Source of the DNA: Nitrospira sp.
GTDB lineage: Bacteria; Nitrospirota; Nitrospiria; Nitrospirales; Nitrospiraceae
Reading direction: 5' to 3'
Assembly (NCBI GenBank): GCA_037045225.1
Contig: JBAOHZ010000009.1
Coordinates: forward strand, 3,143,501-3,207,500
DNA length: 64,000 nucleotides
In this document: positions 1 through 9,908 of the stretch, one piece after another
Layout: every line of letters begins with the position of its first letter
Position numbering within the stretch: position 1 is the first letter of the stretch
Translations under genes and position numbers: made by a program
The notes under the pieces: generated by a model
Database searches by the model: none
What the model was told of the DNA's origin: nothing
Seen by the model: only the letters and a program-made list of their open reading frames with translations

Positions 1-1053
1 GGTCATTGGGATGGGCAAGCTCGGTGCGCAGGAGTTGAATTACAGCTCCGATGTGGATCTGATTTACATCTATGCGTCTGCCGATGGTGAGACCAGGAAG
101 GGGAAGGGCGGGCGCCAACTGAACAGTCATGGCCTTTCGAATGAAGAGTATTTCGAGCTGCTGGCGCGTTCACTCACGAAGGCTCTGGCCGAACAGACGC
201 GCGAAGGCGCGGTGTTTCGCGTCGATCTGCGGCTGCGCGCAGAGGGTTCGGTGGGCCAGCTCGCACGATCGGTCGAGGCCTACGAGAAGTACTATGCCCA
301 GCGTGGTCAGGTGTGGGAGCGGTTAGCGTTGCTGAAGGCCTGGCCCATCGCCGGTTCTCCTGCGGTCGGGCAGGCGTTCGTACAGATGGTCGAAGGATTT
401 GTGTTTCAGCCTGATCTCCAGCCCCTCTCGAGGGAGCGGGCGTTGGCGATTATCCACGATGTCCGTTCAGTCAAAGAGATGATCGATGAAAAGATCGCGG
501 GGCGCGGACATCAGCATCGAAATGTGAAGTTGGGCACGGGCGGGATTCGGGAACTGGAGTTCCTCGTTCAAACGATTCAGGTGCTCATTGGTAAGGCGGT
601 TCCCACGATTCTGGATCGCAGAACGGTGGGGGCTCTCCATCGGTTTTGCCAACACCGGTTCCTGGAGGCGGACGATCAACGTCGGCTGACTGACGCCTAC
701 TGGTTCTTGCGGGATGTCGAACACAAGCTACAGATGATGCACGATTTGCAAACTCATGCACTGCCTGACAGCGATGAGGAGCTACAACGTTGTGCGATTC
801 GGATGGGGTATCATGCGGAGTCGCGTGAGGAGGCGCTGGCCAGGTTTCTCGCGGATCGGCAACGGCATACGGCGATTGTGCATCAGACGTTCCGGTCGCT
901 CTTTTACCACCCGGAGACTTCTGGCCTCTTTGCCGCCGTGGTGGCTGCGGCGGAAGGCCACTCCCGCCGCAGCACGTCTCGGCTCGAAAAAGAGACCGGC
1001 CCGGCGGGGCCACCGCCGGACCGGTCTTCGACAGCGAAGAAGAAACGGAAACC

Positions 1054-1057
<4 letters not shown>
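1..1057 (+). CDS. glnE: glutamine synthetase adenylyltransferase/adenylyl-removing enzyme (GlnE), 3' part
   Basis: The gene begins upstream of the window; the frame is already open at base 2. GlnE controls glutamine synthetase by adding and removing AMP. The visible part opens with a nucleotidyltransferase core (GMGKLGAQELNYSSDVDLI, with the catalytic SDVD) and continues with the VKLGTGGIRELEF motif and the LRDVEHKLQ...LQTHALP segment. These resemble the N-terminal, adenylyl-removing domain of E. coli GlnE more than its C-terminal adenylyltransferase domain. The protein ends about 50 residues later in a basic tail (KKKRKP) instead of continuing into a second nucleotidyltransferase domain. Either the domain order differs here, with the partner domain upstream, or this is a single-domain form. 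Its stop overlaps the stop of the convergent groL gene. Confidence 0.85.
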
Positions 1058-2694
<1,637 letters not shown>

Positions 2695-2753
2695 AATCGT
2701 CCTCCGTTAATCGTCTAGTAGTCGTTGTTCAGGTGTTTGGGGGTCAAGCAGAA

Positions 2754-3056
2754 TTAGTTGGTGAAGATACCGAGGATGTCTTCTTCCTTGAGGATGAGGC
2801 ACTCTTCGTCTTCGATCCGAAGCTTGCTGCCGGAATACTTGTCGAACAACACTTGGTCGCCGACCTTGACGTTCTCGACCTTCTTGCCGATGGCTTGCAC
2901 AATACCCCGCTGCGGCTTTTCCTTCGCAGAGTCAGGGACATAGATCCCGCCGGAGGTCCGTTCCATTTCCTCAGTGTAGGTGACGAACAAACGGTCACCA
3001 AGCGGCTGAAAATTCTTTGCAGCCGTGGACTTCTTGTCTTTCGCTTCCGTAGCCAT
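2754..3056 (-). CDS. groS: co-chaperonin GroES, 10 kDa
   Basis: Heptameric lid of the GroEL folding chamber. The 100 residues include the mobile-loop region (EEMERTSGGIYVPDSAKEK) and the following RGIVQAIG beta strand. I chose ATG at 3056 because AGGAGG lies seven bases upstream. A TTG two codons earlier would sit almost on the Shine-Dalgarno and is unlikely. A short Lys/Ala-rich extension (MATEAKDKKSTAAKNF) precedes the core. First gene of the groSL operon; the 311-base region upstream holds a good sigma-70-like promoter and an inverted repeat but no CIRCE element. Confidence 0.97.
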   Translation of the reverse strand: MATEAKDKKSTAAKNFQPLGDRLFVTYTEEMERTSGGIYVPDSAKEKPQRGIVQAIGKKVENVKVGDQVLFDKYSGSKLRIEDEECLILKEEDILGIFTN

Positions 3057-3109
3057 ACCCAATCCTCCTTCTGGTAATGAGCGTCGAGGCCCTAATGTAC
3101 AGTTGTGTG

Positions 3110-3129
3110 AAAGCTGGTAAATCAGCTTT
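3110..3129. repeat. 7-bp inverted repeat in the groS leader
   Basis: AAAGCTG, six spacer bases, then CAGCTTT form a perfect inverted repeat between the proposed groS promoter and its start codon. It could fold as a small hairpin in the 5' UTR or be an operator. It does not match the CIRCE element (TTAGCACTC-N9-GAGTGCTAA) bound by HrcA. Confidence 0.4.
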
Positions 3130-3170
3130 GACGTGTTACCGCAAGGGCTACCTGCAGTAAACCCGAGACA

Positions 3171-3198
3171 TAGATAGCGCTAGCAAGAGGCAAGTCAA
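3171..3198 (-). promoter_or_regulatory. candidate sigma-70 promoter for groSL
   Basis: On the minus strand TTGACT is followed after 16 bases by TATCTA, about 115 bases upstream of groS. An 8-bp palindrome, TAGCGCTA, touches the -10 box. The boxes look like vegetative sigma-70 sites, not sigma-32 sites, although rpoH lies only two genes away. The rest of 3199-3367 holds no gene I can support. Confidence 0.45.
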
Positions 3199-3367
3199 TG
3201 GATGAACTATAAAATTATTCTACGCTGTGATGCAATGGGATAATGGCGCCTAACCTATTGATTCTCCAGCGCACGCTTTCTGAGTCTTCCGGCTGTATTG
3301 GGGAAATGTTCGTCGCAAGGAGACGGGAACGGCTGAAGTGAGGTTCGCGGGGGAGGGCATGGCTTGG

Positions 3368-4927
3368 TTATCGGGTGGTTGAAAGAGACGTTCGAGTCAG
3401 CAACTCTAAGACATTGCGAGTGATCTGCTGGGCGGCCTCACTGGTGCGGGCGGTTCGCAGCGCCGGCGCATTGTAGTCGTCGAGCCCCCAGCTCCATTGG
3501 ATGGTGCCTGTCGCGAATACGTGGGCCCCGCTTGAGGCTTGGTAGAGGGACATATCGCCATACACGACCTGTCCGTCCCGTGGGTAGGGAGAATGGGCCA
3601 GAATCTCCAGCCCGACCGGTCCTTGGGGGAACGCCCGGTCGATTTCGTATCCCAGTAAACCGGGCAAGCGATGGTCGGAAGGCAATGACACACCGTTGAA
3701 CAGGGGATGCGCTGGCTGGGTGATGACGAGGTCTCCTTCCACCGGGACGGTCTCAAACATCACGCCGAGCAGCAGATGTTCCGGTCGGTTGACCGGCTGG
3801 TCGCGCCATTGAACGGTGATCAGATGGTCGTTGGAGGGATCCCCGTCCAGAGCATAGGGGTCTTCCGCCAGGGCAACCTCTTTATAGGACACCATGGTCC
3901 GGTTCGGTTCCCCGGTGATGGTGCTGGGTTCGAGCCGGATCTGCCAGTAACAGGTATTGGCCGAAAAAAACCCGAGCCCGACTCCCTGATCACGAGCCCC
4001 TTCCACATGACGTCGCATGTCGTGTGACCAGTATTCATCGTGACCGACCGACAGCCAAGCCTTGCGCCCTTTCCAGAAATCCGCGCGGCTATGGGTGTCG
4101 ATATCGGTGCTATAGGTGACGTCATACCCATTCCGCTCCAACCAACGCACCAGGTTGTATTCCCAGCCGGCGGTCGAGAGGGAGCGGGTCGGGTGGATGG
4201 ACATGGCGGTCAGGAACTCTCCCGCTCCCGTGCCGCTGCCGCCCCTGGGATGTTGGCTGGCGGCATAGGGACGATTGAAGGACACTTTCCGCGCCCATTG
4301 CTCGTCCCGGCTGTTCGAGGGATAGGTCGATTTGCCGCCCCAGTTGTTATAGGCCTGGAAGGTCGTGACGCTGGATTGAAAGAGCAGGTCGGCTGGGCGG
4401 TCGTCTTCTCTGAGGACAAAGAGGATGTAGCTCTGTTTGCCGCTGCTTGTGCCGGTCAACTTGGCCAGATAGACGCCACTCAGCCATTCACGAGGATCGT
4501 CTGTTGCCGTGCTCAGTGTGTACGAGACCTGCCATTGGCATTCGATCAGTCCGGTCACCGGATCCGCGATCGGCATCGGTTGTCGAACTCCCGGCAACGA
4601 AATGCCGTCCTGGACCAACCGGGCGCCACTGCCTCCGTACCAGCCCATGCGATAGATGGCGACCGTGACACGCGAGTCGGTGCTGTGGATGTAGAGATGC
4701 AGACTCTCGCCGCGTTGGATGCTCGTAGCGGAGGCATACCCTTCGACTTCATGGTCGGCAGGATCGGTGAGCACCCAGTCGGCATCGCCCGGCCTGGCAT
4801 TTTCCTGGGAGATAGGAGAGGCGGCGTCCGAGGCGGGAGGCGAAGAGGTTTCGCCGATAGCTGCCAGGAGGAAGCCGGCGAAGGCGACCATGAAGAATCG
4901 CCCCGTCTTACATCCGAAGACGGTCAA
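3368..4927 (-). CDS. exported protein with N,N-dimethylformamidase beta-subunit-like domain
   Basis: A 519-residue protein with a hydrophobic N-terminal segment (FFMVAFAGFLLAAIG), probably a signal peptide or anchor. The body resembles the C-terminal domain of the N,N-dimethylformamidase large subunit family: an AYNNWGGKS segment, WLSVGHDEYWS, and FFSANTCYWQIRLE. Many bacterial members of this family have no known substrate, so amidase activity is not claimed. The TTG start at 4927 lies inside the 3' end of rpoH (20-base overlap), suggesting translational coupling. An in-frame ATG at 4891 (MVAFAGF) is an equally plausible start and would shorten the signal region by 12 residues. Confidence 0.7.
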   Translation of the reverse strand: MTVFGCKTGRFFMVAFAGFLLAAIGETSSPPASDAASPISQENARPGDADWVLTDPADHEVEGYASATSIQRGESLHLYIHSTDSRVTVAIYRMGWYGGSGARLVQDGISLPGVRQPMPIADPVTGLIECQWQVSYTLSTATDDPREWLSGVYLAKLTGTSSGKQSYILFVLREDDRPADLLFQSSVTTFQAYNNWGGKSTYPSNSRDEQWARKVSFNRPYAASQHPRGGSGTGAGEFLTAMSIHPTRSLSTAGWEYNLVRWLERNGYDVTYSTDIDTHSRADFWKGRKAWLSVGHDEYWSHDMRRHVEGARDQGVGLGFFSANTCYWQIRLEPSTITGEPNRTMVSYKEVALAEDPYALDGDPSNDHLITVQWRDQPVNRPEHLLLGVMFETVPVEGDLVITQPAHPLFNGVSLPSDHRLPGLLGYEIDRAFPQGPVGLEILAHSPYPRDGQVVYGDMSLYQASSGAHVFATGTIQWSWGLDDYNAPALRTARTSEAAQQITRNVLELLTRTSLSTTR

Positions 4928-5930
4928 AATCCTTCACATCCTTCTTGATGAAGTCACGCAGCCGTTTGATGATCCGCGCTTCTAACTGCCTCGTACGTTC
5001 TTTCGTGATGCCGTATTTGGCGCCCATGTCTTCCAGGGTCAGCGGCGTTTCAGAGAGAATACGGTTGCGCAGGATGTCTTCTTCTCGTTCATCGAGCGTC
5101 TGCGTGAATTCGGCCAGCTTCCGGCGAAACAGTGCTTTGAGCTGCGTATCGGCCAGTCGTTCGTCAGCCGGCTGTTCATGCCCGGGCAGCACATCCATCA
5201 AGGTGCCGTCGGATTCTTGGCCGATGGGTTGGTCGAGGGAGAGCTCCCAGTTGCCCAGCCGCTGATCCATCTCGATGACATCGCGTTCGCGTACGTTCAG
5301 GCGATCGGCCAGAAGTTTGCTGTCCGGCGCGAAGCCTTCGCGTTCGAGCTTGGCTTTTTCTTTCTTCAGGTTGTAGAAGAGCTTCCGCTGGTCCTGCGTG
5401 GTGCCGACTTTAATCAATCGGTAGGTGTTCAGCAGGTACCGGAGAATATAGGCTCTTGCCCACCAGGCGGCGTAGGCATAAAAGCGGACGTTTTTCGTCG
5501 GGTCGAACTTCTTGATCGCCTGGAGCAGGCCGACGTTCCCTTCCTGAATCAAATCCATGTGGTCGGCGCCGGTGTGGAGATACTCAGACGCGATGGAGAC
5601 GGACACCCGCAGGTTGGCCAGGATGAGCTTCATGGCCGCATCACGACTGCCCCGGAGCTGATATTCCTCGAAGAGCCGGAGCTCTTCTTCTTTGCTGAGG
5701 TAGGGATACCGCCGGATTTCAGTCAGGTATTGCTGGAGGGTGGTGACCGGGACCAGTGAGGTTGAAAGCGGGGCTTCCTGCGGCTCTTTCGACGGCTGGT
5801 GGTCCGCCGCGTCATGTTCTTCCGTCACCTCGTCGTCCGTCGGCTCAAGGGCCTCGGGTTCAATGGCGTCGATGTGTTCGTCCAGTTCCGCGGCAGCGTC
5901 TGAATCGTGCGTCTGTTTGCGCTGTGTCAT
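4908..5930 (-). CDS. rpoH: RNA polymerase sigma factor, RpoH (sigma-32) type
   Basis: Alternative sigma-70-family factor of 340 residues. Region 2 (LIQEGNVGLLQAIKKFDPTK, then VRFYAYAAWWARAYI) recognises the -10 element, and region 4 (LTLEDMGAKYGITKERTRQLE) the -35 element. The stretch QDQRKLFYNLKK around residues 179-190 matches the RpoH box between regions 2.4 and 3, which separates sigma-32-type factors from other group 3 sigmas. The first 55 residues are an acidic extension absent from E. coli RpoH. The gene is divergent from the NarK-like transporter, with candidate promoters on both strands between them, and lies close to groSL, a classical sigma-32 target. Whether it serves the heat-shock regulon here is inference. 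Confidence 0.88.
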   Translation of the reverse strand: MTQRKQTHDSDAAAELDEHIDAIEPEALEPTDDEVTEEHDAADHQPSKEPQEAPLSTSLVPVTTLQQYLTEIRRYPYLSKEEELRLFEEYQLRGSRDAAMKLILANLRVSVSIASEYLHTGADHMDLIQEGNVGLLQAIKKFDPTKNVRFYAYAAWWARAYILRYLLNTYRLIKVGTTQDQRKLFYNLKKEKAKLEREGFAPDSKLLADRLNVRERDVIEMDQRLGNWELSLDQPIGQESDGTLMDVLPGHEQPADERLADTQLKALFRRKLAEFTQTLDEREEDILRNRILSETPLTLEDMGAKYGITKERTRQLEARIIKRLRDFIKKDVKDFDRLRM

Positions 5931-5989
5931 AGAGGTCGAAACCGTGGGCCTTGCCTTGACCTTCTCGCAAAGCGTCCAGGGTAGGGCTG

Positions 5990-6017
5990 ACTATACCAGA
6001 TGTCGGGCGTGGAGCAA
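5990..6017 (-). promoter_or_regulatory. candidate promoter for rpoH
   Basis: Minus-strand TTGCTC, 16 bases, then TATAGT, ending 60 bases upstream of the rpoH start. The -10 box matches consensus at five of six positions. Confidence 0.45.
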
Positions 6018-6050
6018 TAACGTGTTCTGCACGGCACGTGCCCGCGTCTC

Positions 6051-6080
6051 TTGCGTCTCTGAAATCTGGCCTCGTATAGT
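6051..6080 (+). promoter_or_regulatory. candidate promoter for the NarK-like transporter
   Basis: TTGCGT, 18 bases, then TATAGT, 53 bases upstream of the transporter start. With the minus-strand rpoH promoter it makes a divergent promoter region. Confidence 0.4.
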
Positions 6081-6133
6081 GCGTGGGTGATGTTGAAAAA
6101 CCAACCGGATTCTCCCGGCACGGGTGGTAAGGG

Positions 6134-7372
6134 ATGAAATCGTTCACGAGTGGCACCACCATAGGCGTGGCTCTGCGAAGCGGGCATTGGCCGACCCTGG
6201 TCGGCGCCTGGTTGCATCTCACGGTGAGTTTCATGGTATGGCTGCTCATCGGCGCATTAGCAGTGGCGATCGGCCAGGAACTCGGGCTGACCACGACCCA
6301 ACAGAGCGTCCTGGTAGCTCTGCCGTTACTGGGTGGCGCGGTGCTGCGCATTGCCGCCGGCTGGGCCTGTGATTGGTACGGGGCGAAGCAGACGGGTCTG
6401 CTGGTGTTGGGACTGCAACTGGTTGCCGTCCTCTGGGCTGCGTTCGGAGGGCGGAGTTATGCGGAACTCCTCGGTATCGCGCTCCTGCTCGGTGCCGGCG
6501 GCGCGAGTTTTGCCGTCGCGATGCCCGTGGCCAGCCGCGCCTATTCTGCACCTCATCAAGGCCTAGTCCTGGGGTTGGTGGCCTCCGGGAATATCGGGAC
6601 GGTGCTCGTCCTTCTGTTGGCTCCGCGATGGGAGGCGCTGCTGGGGTGGCACTGGGCGTGCGGGATCATGGCCGTTCCCATTCTGATCACGAGCGGTCTT
6701 TTTCTCACCGTGGTACCGCGCGAGCTTGCACATGAGGCAGGGCGTGGGATCTGGTGGCACGCAGCCTGGGAGATGGCGCGGGTGCCGTCAGTGTATTGGC
6801 TCTGTCTCGTTTATGGCGTCACGTTCGGTGGATTTGTCGGGCTCACGAGTTTTCTGCCGGTGTTGCTGCACGATCATTACGGCAGCGACCCGATTGTCGG
6901 CGGTTCCATTGCCGCGCTCTGCGGATTCACGGGCAGCCTGATTCGTCCGGTCGGCGGATATGTCGCGGATCGATGGGGCGGGTTGCCGGTGCTGGTCGGG
7001 GTGTTTGTTGCGCTCGCGTTGATCACGGCGTTGGCGGGATCGCTTCCGGCGTTACCCTGGGCCATGGGATTGTTGGTGGGAACGATTGCGGTGATGGGGT
7101 TCGGGAACGGGGTGATTTTCCAAATCGTTTCCGAGTGGTTTCCGAAGGATATCGGTCTGGCGTCCGGCTTGGTCGGTGCCGCTGGTGGGATCGGCGGGTT
7201 CCTGGTGCCGATCGGCTTCGGGCTGCTGCGGGAAAGCACGGGCACGTTTGTGTTTGGGTTTGTGGGATTGGCGGTCGTGAGCGCTGCCGCCGCGATGACG
7301 GTGGCCCCGGCCCTGCGGTGGCGCCCCCAGGCCGTTGCGCAGGCTCCGGTCCCCGATGGTTTTTCACGTTGA
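6134..7372 (+). CDS. MFS transporter, NarK nitrate/nitrite porter family
   Basis: A 412-residue integral membrane protein with about 12 hydrophobic segments. The first helix reads GAWLHLTVSFMVWLLIGAL, typical of NarK-type porters. Two glycine-rich segments correspond to the nitrate signatures: ASGNIG in helix 5 and GAAGGIGGF in helix 11. It probably moves nitrate or nitrite across the cytoplasmic membrane; direction and substrate cannot be read from sequence. ATG 6134 is the first start after an in-frame stop at 6128. It is a single gene divergent from rpoH. In a nitrite oxidiser, nitrite uptake for assimilation or nitrate export are the likely roles. Confidence 0.8.
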   Translation: MKSFTSGTTIGVALRSGHWPTLVGAWLHLTVSFMVWLLIGALAVAIGQELGLTTTQQSVLVALPLLGGAVLRIAAGWACDWYGAKQTGLLVLGLQLVAVLWAAFGGRSYAELLGIALLLGAGGASFAVAMPVASRAYSAPHQGLVLGLVASGNIGTVLVLLLAPRWEALLGWHWACGIMAVPILITSGLFLTVVPRELAHEAGRGIWWHAAWEMARVPSVYWLCLVYGVTFGGFVGLTSFLPVLLHDHYGSDPIVGGSIAALCGFTGSLIRPVGGYVADRWGGLPVLVGVFVALALITALAGSLPALPWAMGLLVGTIAVMGFGNGVIFQIVSEWFPKDIGLASGLVGAAGGIGGFLVPIGFGLLRESTGTFVFGFVGLAVVSAAAAMTVAPALRWRPQAVAQAPVPDGFSR

Positions 7373-7437
7373 CAGGTATGGATTGAAAAGAGTTAGCTGG
7401 GCCACCGAAGCCGGTCGGCCTGCACAATCGAGGGACT

Positions 7438-8646
7438 ATGGCGACACCGTTTAATTCGATCGAAGACGCGATTAAGGACATTAAGAAGGGGAAGTTCGTC
7501 ATCCTCGTCGATGACGAAGATCGCGAAAACGAGGGCGATCTCGTCATGGCGGCCGGCAAGGTGACGCCGCAGGCCGTCAACTTTATGGCCAAACATGCGC
7601 GAGGCTTGATCTGCTTGGCATTGACCCCTGAGCGGGTGGAGGAGTTGCAGTTGTCGCCGCAGGCCGCGGAGAACACGGCCACGTTCGGGACGGCGTTCAC
7701 GGTCTCCATCGATGCCCGAAAAGGGATCACCACCGGGATTTCGGCGGCCGATCGTGCGACGACGATTCATGTCGCGATCGATCCCCGCTGCAGCCCTGCC
7801 GATCTTGCGCGCCCCGGTCACATTTTCCCGCTCAAAGCACAAGTCGGCGGCGTGCTCCGGCGCGCAGGGCAGACCGAAGGGTCGGTCGATCTGGCGCGAT
7901 TGGCCGGGCTGTACCCGGCCGGCGTCATCTGCGAGATTATGAATGAAGACGGCACGATGGCTCGGGTGCCGGAATTGACCAAGTTTGCCAAGCGGCACAA
8001 GCTAAAAATGGTCACGATCAAGGCATTGATCGAGTACCGCATGCATCGTGAGACGTTTGTGCGCCGTGCCGCGAGTGCGCTCCTCCCGACCACCTTCGGT
8101 GATTTCGAGGCGATTGCCTTCGAAAACGATATCGATGGCGCGACCCACATTGCGCTGGTGAAGGGACGCGTGGATGCTGAGACGCCGATGCTGGTGCGGG
8201 TCCATTCCGGTTGTCTGACGGCGGATGTGTTGGGGTCGCTGCGTTGCGATTGCCGCGAACAGCTGCACCGGGCGATGGAGATCATTCAGAAGGACGGTCG
8301 AGGCGTATTGCTCTATCTCAATCAGGAGGGGCGTGGGATTGGCCTGCTGAATAAGATTCGCGCCTATGGCTTGCAGGATTCGGGCAGCGATACCGTCGAA
8401 GCGAATCTTCAGCTCGGTTTCAAGGCCGATCTGCGCGACTATGGCGTGGGCGCACAGATTCTCGTGCAGCTCGGGCTACATCGGATTCGCTTGATTACCA
8501 ACAATCCGCGCAAGATCGTCGGCATCGAAGGCTACGGTCTGAAGGTGGTCGAACGGGTACCGATCGAGATCGCCCCGCGCGCGGACAACGAAAAATACCT
8601 CCGCACGAAAAAAGCCAAGCTCGGACACTTGCTCAAGAAAGTCTAG
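7438..8646 (+). CDS. ribBA: bifunctional 3,4-dihydroxy-2-butanone-4-phosphate synthase / GTP cyclohydrolase II
   Basis: Supplies both branches of riboflavin synthesis: ribulose 5-phosphate to dihydroxybutanone phosphate, and GTP to the pyrimidine precursor. Residues 1-200 are the RibB domain with the acidic metal site DDEDRENEGDL and GHIFPL. Residues 205-402 are the RibA domain with the zinc motif SGCLTADVLGSLRCDC and the catalytic NQEGRGIGL. The length of 402 is usual for the fusion. It is followed by ribH, but genes for RibD and RibE are not in the window. No FMN riboswitch fits in the 65-base gap before it. Confidence 0.97.
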   Translation: MATPFNSIEDAIKDIKKGKFVILVDDEDRENEGDLVMAAGKVTPQAVNFMAKHARGLICLALTPERVEELQLSPQAAENTATFGTAFTVSIDARKGITTGISAADRATTIHVAIDPRCSPADLARPGHIFPLKAQVGGVLRRAGQTEGSVDLARLAGLYPAGVICEIMNEDGTMARVPELTKFAKRHKLKMVTIKALIEYRMHRETFVRRAASALLPTTFGDFEAIAFENDIDGATHIALVKGRVDAETPMLVRVHSGCLTADVLGSLRCDCREQLHRAMEIIQKDGRGVLLYLNQEGRGIGLLNKIRAYGLQDSGSDTVEANLQLGFKADLRDYGVGAQILVQLGLHRIRLITNNPRKIVGIEGYGLKVVERVPIEIAPRADNEKYLRTKKAKLGHLLKKV

Positions 8647-8805
8647 CCCCGCCTGCCTGCGTCGATTCTGAGTCTCACTCTGGCAGGAAAGATCTGTTCC
8701 TTGGCGGCCTGAAACGTATAGCCATTTGAGAGCGTTTCCAGGTATGATCCCCCTCTTTCTTCATCACACACAGTCCATGAAACAGCTGACTCGTGATCTG
8801 ATTCC

Positions 8806-9348
8806 ATGAAGCTTCGCAAAGGGTCTCAAGACGCAACGGGGCTGACGTTCGGCATCGTAGCGAGCAAATTTAATAAGTTTGTGACCAGCCGGCTTCTGAC
8901 CGAGTGTGTGAAGACGCTGACCAAGGCCGGCGTGGCGGATGACGCGATGGAAGTGGTGAGGGTGCCGGGCGCGTTCGAAATCCCCCTGGTGGCCCGCCAG
9001 CTTGCCCGGTCCGGCCGGTTCGATGCGGTCATCTGTCTCGGCGCGGTGATCCGTGGCGATACGCCGCATTTCGAATACATCAGCACCGAAGTCAGCCGGG
9101 GGATTCTGCAAGCCTCTATGGACTCGACTCTCCCGGTCATCTTCGGCGTCCTCACGACCGATACGGTGGCTCAGGCGATCGAGCGGGCGGATCCGGCCAA
9201 GTTGAATCGTGGCGCCGATGCGGCGAAAACGGCAATTGAAATGGTCAATGTGATGCGACTGCTCAAGAAGGAAGAAAGTGGAGAGGTGCCCAAGTCGGCC
9301 ATCCCTCCACGACGAGCCGCCCGAACGACAATGAGGTCGAAGCGCTGA
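8806..9348 (+). CDS. ribH: 6,7-dimethyl-8-ribityllumazine synthase
   Basis: Penultimate step of riboflavin synthesis: joins the RibA-derived pyrimidine with dihydroxybutanone phosphate. The 180 residues include GIVASKFN, VPGAFEIPL, the substrate loop GAVIRGDTPHFEYI and the FGVLTTDT strand. The Arg/Ala-rich extension after residue 155 goes beyond the usual 155-160 residues. It lies 159 bases after ribBA, with nusB starting 13 bases downstream, the common ribH-nusB pairing. The upstream gap has no recognisable FMN riboswitch. Confidence 0.96.
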   Translation: MKLRKGSQDATGLTFGIVASKFNKFVTSRLLTECVKTLTKAGVADDAMEVVRVPGAFEIPLVARQLARSGRFDAVICLGAVIRGDTPHFEYISTEVSRGILQASMDSTLPVIFGVLTTDTVAQAIERADPAKLNRGADAAKTAIEMVNVMRLLKKEESGEVPKSAIPPRRAARTTMRSKR

Positions 9349-9361
9349 TCGGCGTGGCACC

Positions 9362-9835
9362 ATGGCCTCTCGACATCAAGCCCGTGAACGGGCGGTACAG
9401 ATTCTTTTTCAATACGACATTCATGGTCAGGCAGGCCCGTGGCTGGATGATTTCTGGATTCAGTATCCGCTGGCCGAGGAGTTGCGTGGGTTTGCCGAGC
9501 GACTGGTCGCCGGTGTCAGGGATCACAGGAAGGAACTGGATACGCTGATCGGGAGCTTCGCGACCAACTGGAAGGTCAACCGGATGCCGATCATCGACCG
9601 CAATATTCTTCGGATGGGCTGTTTCGAATTGCTGCATGTGCCCGAGGTGCCGGCCAAGGTGACGTTGAACGAAGCGATCGAGCTGGCCAAGAGCTTCGGC
9701 GACGAGGAGGCCTCGAAGTTCATAAACGGCATCCTCGATAAGGTCCTCAGATCGGACGCCCGGCTGGAACGGAAGTGTGCGTTTCCCGAATTGCCTGTGG
9801 TGGGTGGCGACAGCAGCGTGAAGGGTGACGCGTGA
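9362..9835 (+). CDS. nusB: transcription antitermination factor NusB
   Basis: With NusE (S10) it binds boxA RNA in rRNA leaders and prevents premature termination. The 157 residues start SRHQARERAVQILFQYDIHG and contain the conserved IIDRNILRMGCFELLH and NEAIELAKSFGDEEASKFINGILDK regions. The start is 13 bases after ribH. The rRNA leader at the other end of the window has a boxA-like sequence that would be its target. Confidence 0.95.
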   Translation: MASRHQARERAVQILFQYDIHGQAGPWLDDFWIQYPLAEELRGFAERLVAGVRDHRKELDTLIGSFATNWKVNRMPIIDRNILRMGCFELLHVPEVPAKVTLNEAIELAKSFGDEEASKFINGILDKVLRSDARLERKCAFPELPVVGGDSSVKGDA

Positions 9836-9886
9836 AGCGTAGCTCATGGGGGCCTCTCGGATTTCCTGATCGAACGACGCTTCACG
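9831..9886. repeat. intergenic palindrome, CGTGAAGCGT family
   Basis: CGTGAAGCGT at 9831-9840 and its exact reverse complement ACGCTTCACG at 9877-9886 flank 36 bases between nusB and purB. The left arm covers the last bases of nusB. The same 10-mer recurs in the guaB-guaA gap and, degenerate, in the guaA-pseudouridine synthase gap. Confidence 0.7.
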
Positions 9887-9908
9887 AGCGACGAACAACG
9901 AGGAAGAG

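Noticed and set aside
3062..3367. CIRCE (HrcA) element upstream of groS
   Set aside because: The TTAGCACTC-N9-GAGTGCTAA pattern is absent on both strands; only unrelated inverted repeats are present.
8647..8805. FMN riboswitch before ribH
   Set aside because: The conserved RFN-element helices and the CACCGGCGG-type segments are not there, and the gap before ribBA is too short.
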